A stretch of 64,000 nt of DNA from Piscicola geometra (Eukaryota > Annelida > Clitellata > Hirudinida > Piscicolidae), in assembly GCA_943735955.1 (NCBI GenBank), contig OX030960.1, positions 62,001 through 126,000 of the forward strand, written 5' to 3'. Shown one piece after another: positions 37,419 to 52,800 of this stretch (position 1 is the stretch's first letter; each line of letters begins with the position of its first letter). The position numbers and the translations under genes are program-made. The notes beneath the pieces are model-generated. The model saw only the letters and a program-made list of their open reading frames with translations, was not told the origin of the DNA and did not search any database.

Positions 37419-40132
37419 ACCACCTCAGACACGACCACACCACCACAGACAAGACCACAGACACGACCACACCACCACAGACACGACCACACCACCTCAG
37501 ACACGACCACACCACCACAGACACGACCACACCACCACAGACACGACCACACCACCACAGACACGACCACACCACCTCAGACACGACCACACCACCACAG
37601 ACACGACCACACCACCACAGACACGACCACACCACCACAGACACAACCTCACCACTACAGACACGACCACAGACACGACCACACCACCACAGACACGACC
37701 ACACCACCTCAGACACGACCACACCACCACATTCACGACCACACCACCACAGACACGACCACACTACCACAGACACGACCACACCACCACAGACACGACC
37801 ACACCACCACAGACACGACCACACCACCACAGACACGACCACACCACCACAGACACGACCACACCACCACAAACACGACCACACCATCACAGACACGACC
37901 ACACCACCACAGACACGATCACACCACCACAGACGCGACTACACCACCACAGACATGACCACACCACCACAGACACGACCACACGACCTCAGACACGACC
38001 ACACCACCACAGACACGACTACAGACACGACCACACCACCACAGACACGACCACACTACCACAGACACGACCACACCACCACAGACACGACCACACCACC
38101 ACAGACACGACCACACCACCACAGACACGACCACACCACCACAGACACGACCACACCACCACAGACACGACCACACCATCACAGACACGACCACACCACC
38201 ACAGACACGACAACACCACCACAGAACCGACCACACCACCACAGACACGACCACATTACCACAGACACGACCACACCACCTCAGACACGACCACACCACC
38301 ACAGACACGACCACATTACCACAGACACGACCACACCACCACAGACACGACCACACCACCACAGACACGACCACACCACCACAGACACGACCACACCACC
38401 TCAGACACGACCACACCACCACAGACACGACCACACCACCACAGACACGGCCACACCACCACAGACACGACCACACCACCTCAGACACGACCACACCACC
38501 ACAGACACGACAACACCACCACAGACACGACCACTCCACCACAGACACGATCACACCACCACAGACACGACCACTCCACCACAGACACGATCACACCACC
38601 ACAGACACGACCACACCACCACAGACACGACCACACCACCTCAGACACGACCACACCACCACAAACACGACAACACCACCACAGACACGACCACACCACC
38701 ACAGACACGACCACATTACCACAGACACGACCACACCACCACAGACACGACCACACCACCACAGACACGACCACACCACCACAGACACGACCACACCACC
38801 TCAGACACGACCACACCACCACAGACACGACCACACCACCACAGACACGGCCACACCACCACAGACACGACCACACCACCTCAGACACGACCACACCACC
38901 ACAGACACGAAAACACCACCACAGACACGACCACTCCACCACAGACACGATCACACCACCACAGACACGACCACTCCACCACAGACACGATCACACCACC
39001 ACAGACACGACCACACCACCACAGACACGACCACACCACCTCAGACACGACCACACCACCACAAACACGACAACACCACCACAGACACGACCACACCACC
39101 ACAGACACGACCACACCACCTCAGACACGACCACACCACCACAGACACGACCACACCACCACAGACACGGCCAGACCACCACAGACACGACCACACCACC
39201 TCAGACACGACCACACCACCACAGACACGACAACACCACCACAGACACGACCACTCCACCACAGACACGATCACACCACCACAGACACGACCACTCCACC
39301 ACAGACACGATCACACCACCACAGACACGACCACACCACCACAGACACGACCACACCACCTCAGACACGACCACACCACCACAAACACGACAACACCACC
39401 ACAGACACGACCACACCACCACAGACACGACCACACCACCACAGACACGACCACACCACCACAGACACGACCACACCACCACAGACACGACCACACCACC
39501 ACAGACACGACCACACCACCACAGACACGACCACACTACCTCAGACACGACCACACCACCACAGACACGACCACACCACCACAGACACGACCACACCACC
39601 ACAGACACGACCACAGACACGACCACACACCCACAGACACGACCACACCACCTCAGACACGACCACACCACCACAGACACGACCACACCACCACAGACAC
39701 GACCACACCACCACAGACACAACCACACCACCACAGACACGACCACACCACCTCAGACACGACCACACCACCACAGACACGACAACACCACCACAGACAC
39801 GACCACACCACCACAGACACGATCACACCACCACAGACACGACCACTCCACCACAGACACGATCACACCACCACAGACACGACCACACCACCACAGACAC
39901 GACCACACCACCTCAGACACGACCACACCACCACAGACACGACAACACCACCACAGACACGACCACACCACCACAGACACGACCACACCACCACAGACAC
40001 GACCACACCACCACAGACACGACCACACCACCACAGACACGACCACACCACCACAGACACGACCACACCACCTCAGACACGACCACACCACCACAGACAC
40101 GACCACACCACCACAGACACGACCACACTACC

Positions 40133-43100
40133 TCAGACACGACCACACCACCACAGACACGACCACACCACCACAGACACGACCACACCACCACAGACAC
40201 GACCACAGACACGACCACACACCCACAGACACGACCACACCACCTCAGACACGACCACACCACCACAGACACGACCACACCACCACAGACACGACCACAC
40301 CACCACAGACACAACCACACCACCACAGACACGACCACAGACACGACCACACACCCACAGACACGACCACACCACCTCAGACACGACCACACTACCACAG
40401 ACACGACCACACCACCACAGACACGACCACACCACCACAGACACGACCACACTACCTCAGACACGACCACACCACCACAGACACGACCACACCACCACAG
40501 ACACGACCACACCACCACAGACGTGACCACACCACCACAGACACGACCACACCACCACAGACACGACCACACCACCTCAGACACGACCACACCACCACAG
40601 ACACGACCACACCACCACAGACACGACCACACTACCTCAGACACGACCACACCACCACAGACACGACCACACCACCACAGACACGACCACACCACCACAG
40701 ACACGACCACAGACACGACCACACACCCACAGACACGACCACACCACCTCAGACACGACCACACCACCACAGACACGACCACACCACCACAGACACGACC
40801 ACACCACCACATACACGACCACACCACCACAGACACGACCACAGACACGACCACACCACCACAGACACGACCACACCACCTCAGACACGACCACACCACC
40901 ACAGACACGACCACACCACCACAGACACGACCACACTACCTCAGACACGACCACACCACCACAGACACGACCACACCACCACAGACACGACCACACCACC
41001 ACAGACACGACCACAGACACGACCACACACCCACAGACACGACCACACCACCTCAGACACGACCACACCACCACAGACACGACCACACCACCACAGACAC
41101 GACCACACCACCACAGACACGACCACACCACCACAGACACGACCACAGACACGACCACACACCCACAGACACGACCACACCACCTCAGACACGACCACAC
41201 TACCACAGACACGACCACACCACCACAGACACGACCACACCACCACAGACACGATCACACCACCACAGACACGACTACACCACCACAGACATGACCACAC
41301 CACCACAGACACGACCAAACCACCTCAGACACGACCACACCACCACAGACACGACCACAGACACGACCACACCACCACAGACACGACCACACCACCACAG
41401 ACACGACCACACCACCACAGACACGACCACATCACCACAGACACGACCACAGACACGACCACACCACCACAGACACGACCACACCACCTCAGACACGACC
41501 ACACCACCACAGACACGACCACACCACCACAGACACAACCACACCACTACAGACACGACCACAGACACGACCACACCACCACAGACACGACCACACCACC
41601 TCAGACACGACCACACCACCACATTCACGACCACACCACCACAGACACGACCACACTACCACAGACACGACCACACCACCACAGACACGACCACACGACC
41701 TCAGACACGACCACACCACCACAGACACGACTACAGACACGACCACACTACCACAGACACGATCACACCACCACAGACACGACTACACCACCTCAGACAC
41801 GACCACACCACCACAGACACGACCACACCACCACAGACACAACCACACCACTACAGACACGACCACAGACACGACCACACCACCACAGACACGACCACAC
41901 CACCTCAGACACGACCACACCACCACATTCACGACCACACCACCACAGACACGACCACACTACCACAGACACGACCACACCACCACAGACACGACCACAC
42001 CACCACAGACACGACCACACCACCACAGACACGACCACACCACCACAGACACGACCACACCACCACAGACACGACCACACCATCACAGACACGACCACAC
42101 CACCACAGACACGATCACACCACCACAGACGCGACTACACCACCACAGACATGACCACACCACCACAGACACGACCACACGACCTCAGACACGACCACAC
42201 CACCACAGACACGACTACAGACACGACCACACCACCACAGACACGACCACAGACACGACCACACCACCACAGACACGACCACACCACCTCAGACACGACC
42301 ACACCACCACAGACACGACCACACCACCACAGACACGACCACACTACCTCAGACACGACCACACCACCACAGACACGACCACACCACCACAGACACGACC
42401 ACACCACCACAGACACGACCACAGACACGACCACACACCCACAGACACGACCACACCACCTCAGACACGACCACACCACCACAGACACGACCACACCACC
42501 ACAGACACGACCACACCACCACAGACACGACCACACCACCACAGACACGACCACAGACACGACCACACACCCACAGACACGACCACACCACCTCAGACAC
42601 GACCACACTACCACAGACACGACCACACCACCACAGACACGACCACACGACCACAGACACGATCACACCACCACAGACACGACTACACCACCACAGACAT
42701 GACCACACCACCACAGACACGACCACACCACCACAGACACGACCACACCACCACAGACACGACCACACCACCTCAGACACGACCACACCACCACAGACAC
42801 GACCACACCACCACAGACACGACCACACTACCTCAGACACGACCACACCACCACAGACACGACCACACCACCACAGACACGACCACACCACCACAGACAC
42901 GACCACAGACACGACCACACACCCACAGACACGACCACACCACCTCAGACACGACCACACCACCACAGACACGACCACACCACCACAGACACGACCACAC
43001 CACCACAGACACAACCACACCACCACAGACACGACCACAGACACGACCACACACCCACAGACACGACCACACCACCTCAGACACGACCACACTACCACAG

Positions 43101-44854
43101 ACACGACCACACCACCACAGACACGACCACACCACCACAGACACGACCACACTACCTCAGACACGACCACACCACCACAGACACGACCACACCACCACAG
43201 ACACGACCACACCACCACAGACGTGATCACACCACCACAGACACGACCACACCACCACAGACACGACCACACCACCTCAGACACGACCACACCACCACAG
43301 ACACGACCACACCACCACAGACACGACCACACTACCTCAGACACGACCACACCACCACAGACACGACCACACCACCACAGACACGACCACACCACCACAG
43401 ACACGACCACAGACACGACCACACACCCACAGACACGACCACACCACCTCAGACACGACCACACTACCACAGACACGACCACACCACCACAGACACGACC
43501 ACACCACCACAGACACGACCACACTACCTCAGACACGACCACACCACCACAGACACGACCACACCACCACAGACACGACCACACCACCACAGACGTGACC
43601 ACACCACCACAGACACGACCACACCACCACAGACACGACCACACCACCTCAGACACGACCACACCACCACAGACACGACCACACCACCACAGACACGACC
43701 ACACTACCTCAGACACGACCACACCACCACAGACACGACCACACCACCACAGACACGACCACACCACCACAGACACGACCACAGACACGACCACACACCC
43801 ACAGACACGACCACACCACCTCAGACACGACCACACCACCACAGACACGACCACACCACCACAGACACGACCACACCACCACAGACACGACCACACCACC
43901 ACAGACACGACCACAGACACGACCACACCACCACAGACACGACCACACCACCTCAGACACGACCACACCACCACAGACACGACCACACCACCACAGACAC
44001 GACCACACTACCTCAGACACGACCACACCACCACAGACACGACCACACCACCACAGACACGACCACACCACCACAGACACGACCACACACCCACAGACAC
44101 GACCACACCACCTCAGACACGACCACACCACCACAGACACGACCACACCACCACAGACACGACCACACCACCACAGACACGACCACACCACCACAGACAC
44201 GACCACAGACACGACCACACACCCACAGACACGACCACACCACCTCAGACACGACCACACTACCACAGACACGACCACACCACCACAGACACGACCACAC
44301 CACCACAGACACGATCACACCACCACAGACACGACTACACCACCACAGACATGACCACACCACCACAGACACGACCAAACCACCTCAGACACGACCACAC
44401 CACCACAGACACGACCACAGACACGACCACACCACCACAGACACGACCACACCACCACAGACACGACCACACCACCACAGACACGACCACATCACCACAG
44501 ACACGACCACAGACACGACCACACCACCACAGACACGACCACACCACCTCAGACACGACCACACCACCACAGACACGACCACACCACCACAGACACAACC
44601 ACACCACTACAGACACGACCACAGACACGACCACACCACCACAGACACGACCACACCACCTCAGACACGACCACACCACCACATTCACGACCACACCACC
44701 ACAGACACGACCACACTACCACAGACACGACCACACCACCACAGACACGACCACACCACCACAGACACGACCACACCACCACAGACACGACCACACCACC
44801 ACAGACACGACCACACCACCACAGACACGACCACACCATCACAGACACGACCAC
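40133..44854. repeat. Higher-order duplications, 2,700-, 3,060- and 2,756-bp shifts
   Basis: About 40,133-40,450 recurs at 42,833-43,150. About 41,275-41,634 recurs at 44,335-44,694. About 41,793-42,098 corresponds to 44,549-44,854. Shared rare markers include CAGACGTGACC or CAGACGTGATC, CACATTCACGACC, CACACGACCTC and CACACACCCACAG. The mosaic of different shifts shows overlapping exchange events and not one clean amplification. Confidence 0.75.
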
Positions 44855-46250
44855 ACCACCACAGACACGATCACACCACCACAGACGCGACTACACCACC
44901 ACAGACATGACCACACCACCACAGACACGTCCACACGACCTCAGACACGACCACACCACCACAGACACGACTACAGACACGACCACACCACCACAGACAC
45001 GACCACACTACCACAGACACGACCACACCACCACAGACACGACCACACCACCACAGACACGACCACACCACCACAGACACGACCACACCACCACAGACAC
45101 GACCACACCACCACAGACACGACCACACCATCACAGACACGACCACACCACCACAGACACGACAACACCACCACAGAACCGACCACACCACCACAGACAC
45201 GACCACATTACCACAGACACGACCACACCACCTCAGACACGACCACACCACCACAGACACGACCACATTACCACAGACACGACCACACCACCACAGACAC
45301 GACTACACCACCACAGACACGACCACACCACCACAGACACGACCACACCACCTCAGACACGACCACACCACCACAGACACGACCACACCACCACAGACAC
45401 GGCCACACCACCACAGACACGACCACACCACCTCAGATACGACCACACCACCACAGACACGACAACACCACCACAGACACGACCACTCCACCACAGACAC
45501 GACCACACCACCACAGACACGACCACACCACCTCAGACACGACCACACCACCACAAACACGACAACACCACCACAGACACGACCACACCACCACAGACAC
45601 GACCACACCACCACAGACACGACCACACCACCACAGACACGACCACACCACCACAGACACGACCACACCACCACAGACACGACCACACTACCACAGACAC
45701 GACCACACTACCTCAGACACGACCACACCACCACAGACACGACCACACCACCACAGACACGACCACACCACCACAGACACGACCACAGACACGACCACAC
45801 ACCCACAGACACGACCACACCACCTCAGACACGACCACACCACCACAGACACGACCACACCACCACAGACACGACCACACCACCACAGACACAACCACAC
45901 CACCACAGACACGACCACACCACCACAGACACGACCACACCACCTCAGACACGACCACACTACCACAGACACGACCACACCACCACAGACACGACCACAC
46001 CACCACAGACACGACCACACCACCACAGACACGACCACACCACCACAGACACGACCACACCACCACAGACACGACCACACCACCACAGACACGACCACAC
46101 CACCACAGACACGACCACACCACCACAGACACGATCACACCACCACAGACACGACTACACTACCACAGACATGACCACACCACCACAGACACGACCAAAC
46201 CACCTCAGACACGACCACACCACCACAGACACGACCACAGACACGACCAC

Positions 46251-49200
46251 TCTTCCTCACTCCTCCTCACTCCTTCTCACTTCTCTAAACTTCTCCTCTC
46301 TCCTCCTCACTCCTCCTCACTCTTCCTCACTTCTCCTCACTCCTCTTCACTCTTTCTCACTCCTCCTCACTCCTCTTCACTCCTCCTCACTCTTCCTCAC
46401 TCCTCCTCACTCCTCCTCACTTCTCCTCACTCCTCCTCACTTCTTCTCACTCTTCCTCACTCCTCCTCACTCCTTCTCACTCCTTCCCACTCCTCCTCAC
46501 TCCTCCTCACTCCTCTTCACTTCTCCTCACTCCTTCTCACTCCTTCTCACTCCTCCTCACTCCTCCTCACTTCTCCTCACTCTCCCTCACTCCTCCTCAC
46601 TCCTCTTCACTCCTCCTCACTCCTCCTCACCTTTCTCACTCCTCCTCACTCCTCCTCACTTCTCCTCACTCCTCCTCACTTCTTCTCACTCTTCCTCACT
46701 CCTCCTCACTCCTTCTTACTCCTCCCCACTCCTCCTTACTCCTCCTCACTCCTCTTCACTCCTCCTCACTCCTCCTCACTCCTTCTCACTCATCCTCTTT
46801 TCTCCTCACTCTTCCTCACTCCTCCTCACTCCTCCTCACTTCTCTTCACTCCTCCTCACTTCTCCTCACTCCTCCTCACTTCTTCTCACTCTTCCTCACT
46901 CCTCCTCACTTCTCCTCACTCCTCTTCACTCCTTCTCACTCCTCCTCACTTCTCTTCACTCCTCCTCACTCCTCCTCACTCCTTCTCACTCTTCCTCACT
47001 TCTCCTCACTCTTCCTCACTTTTCCTCACTCCTCTTCACTCCTCCTCACTCCTCCTCACTCCTTCTCACTCCTCCTCACTCCTCCTCACTTCTCTTCACT
47101 CCTCCTCACTCCTCCTCACTCCTTCTCACTCATCCTCACTTCTCCTCACTCTTCCTCACTCATCCTCACTTCTCCTCACTCTTCCTCACTCCTCCTCACT
47201 CCTCCTCACTTCTCTTCACTCCTCCTCACTCCTCCTCACTCCTCCTCACTTCTCCTCACTCCTCCTCACTTCTTCTCACTTTTCCTCACTCCTCTTCACT
47301 TCTCCTCACTCCTCTTCACTCCTTCTCACTCCTCCTCACTTCTCTTCACTCCTCCTCACTCCTCCTCACTCCTTCTCACTCCTCCTCACTCCTTCTCACT
47401 CCTCCTCACTCCTCCTCACTTCTCCTCACTCTTCCTCACTCCTCCTCACTCCTCTTCACTCCTGCTCACTCCTCCTCACTCCTTCTCACTCCTCCTCACT
47501 CCTTCTCACTTCTCCTCACTCCTCCTCACTTCTTCTCACTCTTCCTCACTCCTCCTCACTCCTTCTCACTCTTCCCCACTCCTCCTCACTCCTCCTCACT
47601 CCTCTTCACTCCTCCTCACTCCTCCTCACTCCTTCTCACTCCTCCTCACTTCTCCTCACTCCTCCTCACTCCTCTTCACTCCTCCTCACTCCTCCTCACT
47701 CCTTCTCACTCCTCCTCACTCCTCCCCATTCCTCTTCCTTCCTCCTCACTCCTCTTCACTCCTCCTCACTCCTCCTTATTCCTCTTCACTCCTCCTCACT
47801 CCTCCTCACTCTTTTTCACTCCTCCTCACTCTTCCTCACTCCTCCTCACTCCTCCTCACTTCTCCTCACTCCTCCTCACTCCTCTTCACTCCTCCTCACT
47901 CCTCCTCACTCCTTCTCACTCCTCCTCACTCCTCCCCACTCCTCCTCACTCCTCCTCACTCCTCTTCACTCCTCCTCATTCCTCCTCACTCCTCTTCACT
48001 CCTTCTCACTCCTCCTCACTTCTCCTCACTCTTCCTCACTCCTTCTCACTCCTCCTCACTTCTCCTCACTCCTCCTCACTTCTTCTCACTCTTCCTCCTC
48101 CTCCTCACTCCTTCTCACTCTTCCCCACTCCTCCTCACTCCTCCTCACTCCTCCTCACTTCTCCTCACTCCTTCTCACTCTTCCTCACTCCTCCTCTCTC
48201 CTCCCCACTTCCTTTTCACTACTCCTCACTTTTCCTCACTTCTCCTCACTCTTCCTCACTCCTCCTCACTTCTCCAAACTTCTCCTGACTCCTCCTCACT
48301 CCTCCTCACTCCTCCTCACTTCTCCTCACTCTTCCTCACTTCTCCTCACTCCTCCTCACTTCTTCTCACTCTTCCTCACTCCTCCTCACTCCTTCTCACT
48401 CCTCCCCACTCTTCCTCACTCCTTCTCACTTTTCCTCACTTCTCTTCACTCCTCCTCACTCCTCCTCACTCCTCCTCACTTCTCCTCACTCCTCCTCACT
48501 TCTTCTCACTCTTCCTCACTCCTCCTCACTCCTTCTTACTCCTCCCCACTCCTCCTCACTCCTCCTCACTCCTCTTCACTCCTCCTCACTCCTCCTCACT
48601 CCTTCTCCTTCCTCCTCACTCCTCCTCATTCCTCTTCACTCCTCCTCACTCCTCCTTACTCCTTCTCACTCCTCCTCACTTCTCCTCACTCTTCCTCACT
48701 CCTCCTCACTCCTCCTCAATTCTCCTCACTCCTCCTCACTCCTCTTCACTCCTCCTCACTTCTCCTCACTCCTTCTCACTCCTCCTCACTCCTCCCCACT
48801 CCTCCTCACTCCTCCTAACTCCTCTTCACTCCTCCTCACTCCTCCTCACTTCTCCTCACTCCTCCTCACTCCTTCTCCTTCCTCCTCACTCCTCCTCATT
48901 CCTCTTCACTCTTCCTCACTCCTCCTCACTCCTTCTCACTCCTCCTCACTTCTCCTCACTCTTCCTCACTCCTCCTCACTCCTCCTCAATCTCCTCACTC
49001 CTCCCCACTCTTCCTCACTCCTTCTCACTCCTCCTCACTTCTCTTCACTCCTCCTCACTCCTCCTCACTCCTCCTCACTTCTCCTCACTCCTCCTCACTT
49101 CTTCTCACTCTTCCTCACTCCTCCTCACGTCCTTCTTACTCCTCCCCACTCCTCCTCACTCCTCTTCACTCCTCCTCACTCCTCCTCACTTCTCTTTTCA

Positions 49201-49693
49201 CTCCTCCTCACTCCTCCTCACTTCTCCTCACTCTTCCTCACTCCTCCTCACTCCTCCTCACTTCTCCTCACTCCTCCTCACTTCTTCTCACTCTTCCTCA
49301 CTCCTCCTCACTCCTTCTCACTCCTTCCCACTCCTCCTCACTCCTCTCACTCTTCTTCACTCCTCCTCACTCCTCCTCACTCCTTCTCACTCCTCCTCAC
49401 TCCTTCTCACTCCTCCTCACTCCTCCTCACTTCTCCTCACTCTTCCTCACTCCTCCTCACTCCTCCTCACTCCTCCTCACTCCTTCTCACTCCTCCTCAC
49501 TTCTCCTCATTCCTCTTCACTCCTCCTCACTCCTCCTCACTCCTCTTCACTCCTCCTCACTCCTCCTCACTCCTTCTCACTCCTCCTCACTCCTTTTCAC
49601 TCCTCCTCACCTCCTCACTCTCCTCACTTCTCCTCACTCTCTCACTCCTCTCACTCCTCCTCACTTCTCCTCACTCCTCCTCACTTCTTCTCA
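46251..49693. repeat. C/T-rich minisatellite, 10-bp unit TCCTCCTCAC
   Basis: About 344 decamers are present, chiefly TCCTCCTCAC with the variants TCTTCCTCAC, TCCTTCTCAC, TCCTCTTCAC and TTCTCCTCAC. Nearly every block ends in CAC. The + strand is C and T with one A per unit; I find only three G in the array (47,464, 48,287 and 49,129). The junction with the 20-bp array is abrupt, and the right end runs into the assembly gap. Near the right end (49,610-49,660) the units become irregular. Open frames that read as Ser/Leu/Thr/Pro repeats come from the absence of stop codons and are not genes. In TRAPPC12 sense RNA this would be a long C/U-rich tract. Confidence 0.97.
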
Positions 49694-49893
49694 NNNNNNN
49701 NNNNNNNNNNNNNNNNNNNNNNNNNNNNNNNNNNNNNNNNNNNNNNNNNNNNNNNNNNNNNNNNNNNNNNNNNNNNNNNNNNNNNNNNNNNNNNNNNNNN
49801 NNNNNNNNNNNNNNNNNNNNNNNNNNNNNNNNNNNNNNNNNNNNNNNNNNNNNNNNNNNNNNNNNNNNNNNNNNNNNNNNNNNNNNNNNNNNN
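49694..49893. other. Assembly gap, 200 N
   Basis: Exactly 200 consecutive N separate the 10-bp array from the 15-bp array. A round figure suggests a placeholder, so the true length and the junction of the two arrays are unknown. The flanking sequences are unrelated repeats, which explains why assembly failed here. Confidence 0.99.
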
Positions 49894-52800
49894 CGTCTTC
49901 ATCATCGTCGTCTTCATCATCGTCGTCTTCATCATCGTCATCTTCATCATCGTCGTCTTCATCATCGTCGTCTTCATCATCGTCGTCTTCATCATCGTCT
50001 TCTTCATCATCGTCATCTTCATCATCGTCGTCTTCATCATCTTCATCATCGTCGTCTTCATCATCGTCGTCTTCATCATCGTCGTCTTCATCATCGTCGT
50101 CTTCATCATCGTCATTTTCATCATCGTCGTCTTCATCATCGTCGTCTTCATCATCGTCGTCTTCATCATCGTCGTCTTCATCATCGTCGTCTTCATCATC
50201 GTCGTCTTCATCATCGTCGTCTTCATCATCGTCGTCTTCATCATCGTCGTCTTCATCATCGTCGTCTTCATCATCGTCATCTTCATCATCGTCGTCTTCA
50301 TCATCGTCGTCTTCATCATCGTCGTCTTCATCATCGTCGTCTTCATCATCGTCGTCTTCATCATCGTCATCTTCATCATCGTCGTCTTCATCATCGTTGT
50401 CTTCATCATCGTCGTCTTCATCATCGTCGTCTTCATCATCGTCGTCTTCATCATCGTCGTCTTCATCATCGTCATCTTCATCATCGTCGTCTTCATCATC
50501 GTCGTCTTCATCATCTTCATCATCGTCGTCTTCATCATCGTCGTCTTCATCATCGTCGTCTTCATCATCGTCGTCTTCATCATCGTCGTCTTCATCATCG
50601 TCGTCTTCATCATCGTCGTCTTCATCATCGTCGTCTTCATCATCGTCATCTTCATCATCGTCGTCTTCATCATCGTCGTCTTCATCATCTTCATCATCGT
50701 CGTCTTCATCATCGTCGTCTTCATCATCGTCGTCTTCATCATCGTCGTCTTCATCATCGTCGTCTTCATCATCGTCGTCTTCATCATCGTCGTCTTCATC
50801 ATCGTCATCTTCATCATCGTCGTCTTCATCATCGTCGTCTTCATCATCTTCATCATCGTCGTCTTCATCATCGTCGTCTTCATCATCGTCATCTTCATCA
50901 TCGTCGTCTTCATCATCGTTGTCTTCATCATCGTCGTCTTCATCATCGTCGTCTTCATCATCGTCGTCTTCATCATCGTTGTCTTCATCATCGTCGTCTT
51001 CATCATCGTCGTCTTCATCATCGTCGTCTTCATCATCGTCGTCTTCATCATCGTCATCTTCATCATTGTCGTCTTCATCATCGTCGTCTTCATCATCTTC
51101 ATCATCGTCGTCTTCATCATCGTCGTCTTCATCATCGTCGTCTTCATCATCGTCGTCTTCATCATCGTCGTCTTCATCATCGTCGTCTTCATCATCGTCG
51201 TCTTCATCATCGTCGTCTTCATCATCGTCGTCTTCATCATCGTCGTCTTCATCATCGTCGTCTTCATCATCGTCGTCTTCATCATCGTCGTCTTCATCAT
51301 CGTCGTCTTCATCATCGTCGTCTTCATCATCGTCGTCTTCATCATCGTCGTCTTCATCATCGTCGTCTTCATCATCGTCGTCTTCATCATCGTCATCTTC
51401 ATCATCGTCGTCTTCATCATCGTCGTCTTCATCATCTTCATCATCGTCGTCTTCATCATCGTCGTCTTCATCATCGTCGTCTTCATCATCGTCGTCTTCA
51501 TCATCGTCATCTTCATCATCGTCGTCTTCATCATCGTCGTCTTCATCATCTTCATCATCGTCGTCTTCATCATCGTCGTCTTCATCATCGTCGTCTTCAT
51601 CATCGTCATTTTCATCATCGTCGTCTTCATCATCGTCGTCTTCATCATCGTCGTCTTCATCATCGTCGTCTTCATCATCGTCGTCTTCATCATCGTCGTC
51701 TTCATCATCGTCGTCTTCATCATCGTCGTCTTCATCATCGTCGTCTTCATCATCGTCGTCTTCATCATCGTCGTCTTCATCATCGTCGTCTTCATCATCG
51801 TCGTCTTCATCATCGTCATCTTCATCATCGTCGTCTTCATCATCGTTGTCTTCATCATCGTCGTCTTCATCATCGTCGTCTTCATCATCGTCGTCTTCAT
51901 CATCGTCGTCTTCATCATCGTCATCTTCATCATCGTCGTCTTCATCATCGTCGTCTTCATCATCGTCGTCTTCATCATCGTCGTCTTCATCATCGTCGTC
52001 TTCATCATCGTCGTCTTCATCATCGTCATCTTCATCATCGTCGTCTTCATCATCGTCGTCTTCATCATCTTCATCATCGTCGTCTTCATCATCGTCGTCT
52101 TCATCATCGTCGTCTTCATCATCGTCGTCTTCATCATCGTCGTCTTTATCATCGTCGTCTTCATCATCGTCGTCTTCATCATCGTCGTCTTCATCATCGT
52201 CATCTTCATCATCGTCGTCTTCATCATCGTCGTCTTCATCATCGTCTTCTTCATCATCGTCATCTTCATCATCGTCATCTTCATCATCGTCGTCTTCATC
52301 ATCGTCGTCTTCATCATCTTCATCATCGTCGTCTTCATCATCGTCGTCTTCATCATCGTCGTCTTCATCATCGTCATTTTCATCATCGTCGTCTTCATCA
52401 TCGTCGTCTTCATCATCGTCGTCTTCATCATCGTCGTCTTCATCATCGTCGTCTTCATCATCGTCGTCTTCATCATCGTCGTCTTCATCATCGTCGTCTT
52501 CATCATCGTCGTCTTCATCATCGTCGTCTTCATCATCGTCGTCTTCATCATCGTCGTCTTCATCATCGTCGTCTTCATCATCGTCGTCTTCATCATCGTC
52601 GTCTTCATCATCGTCGTCTTCATCATCGTCGTCTTCATCATCGTCGTCTTCATCATCGTCGTCTTCATCATCATCGTCTTCATCATCGTCGTCTTCATCA
52701 TCGTCGTCTTCATCATCGTCGTCTTCATCATCGTCATCTTCATCATCGTCGTCTTCATCATCGTCGTCTTCATCATCTTCATCATCGTCGTCTTCATCAT

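Larger units (their letters stand above)
1..46250. repeat. 46-kb minisatellite array, 20-bp unit CAGACACGACCACACCACCA
   Basis: About 2,300 head-to-tail copies of a 20-bp unit start before the window and end abruptly at 46,250. Common unit variants end in CACCT, CATCA, CATTACCA or CACTACCA, or begin CAGACATGAC, CAGACACAAC, CAGACACCAC, CAGACGCGAC or CAGATACAAC. Rare length variants are 12 bp (CAGACACGACTA followed directly by CAGACACG), 18 bp (CAGACACGACCATACCAC) and 19 bp (CAGACAGATCACACCACCA). The + strand is almost all A and C, with little G and T. Each consensus unit holds one CpG. The unit has no stop codon in any frame on either strand, so frames of up to about 4,180 codons arise by chance; their translations are only 20-residue reiterations. 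From its position the array lies inside a TRAPPC12 intron. I see no embedded gene. Confidence 0.98.

Noticed and set aside
29603..42154. Open frame of about 4,180 codons (His/Thr/Pro/Arg repeat) and similar giant frames elsewhere in 1-46,250
   Set aside because: The 20-bp unit lacks stop codons, so any frame stays open; both strands and all phases give comparable frames. There is no domain, no non-repetitive part and no start context.
1..46250. CRISPR array
   Set aside because: Direct repeats are contiguous with no unique spacers, no cas genes are present and the context is eukaryotic.
1..46250. Telomeric or centromeric satellite
   Set aside because: The unit is not a known telomere motif and is much shorter than typical centromeric satellites; the array lies next to gene exons. 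A centromeric role cannot be excluded but nothing supports it.
44907..48818. Long + strand frame passing from the 20-bp array into the C/T array (Ser/Leu/Thr/Pro/His repeat)
   Set aside because: It crosses two unrelated satellites and owes its length only to lack of stops in both.
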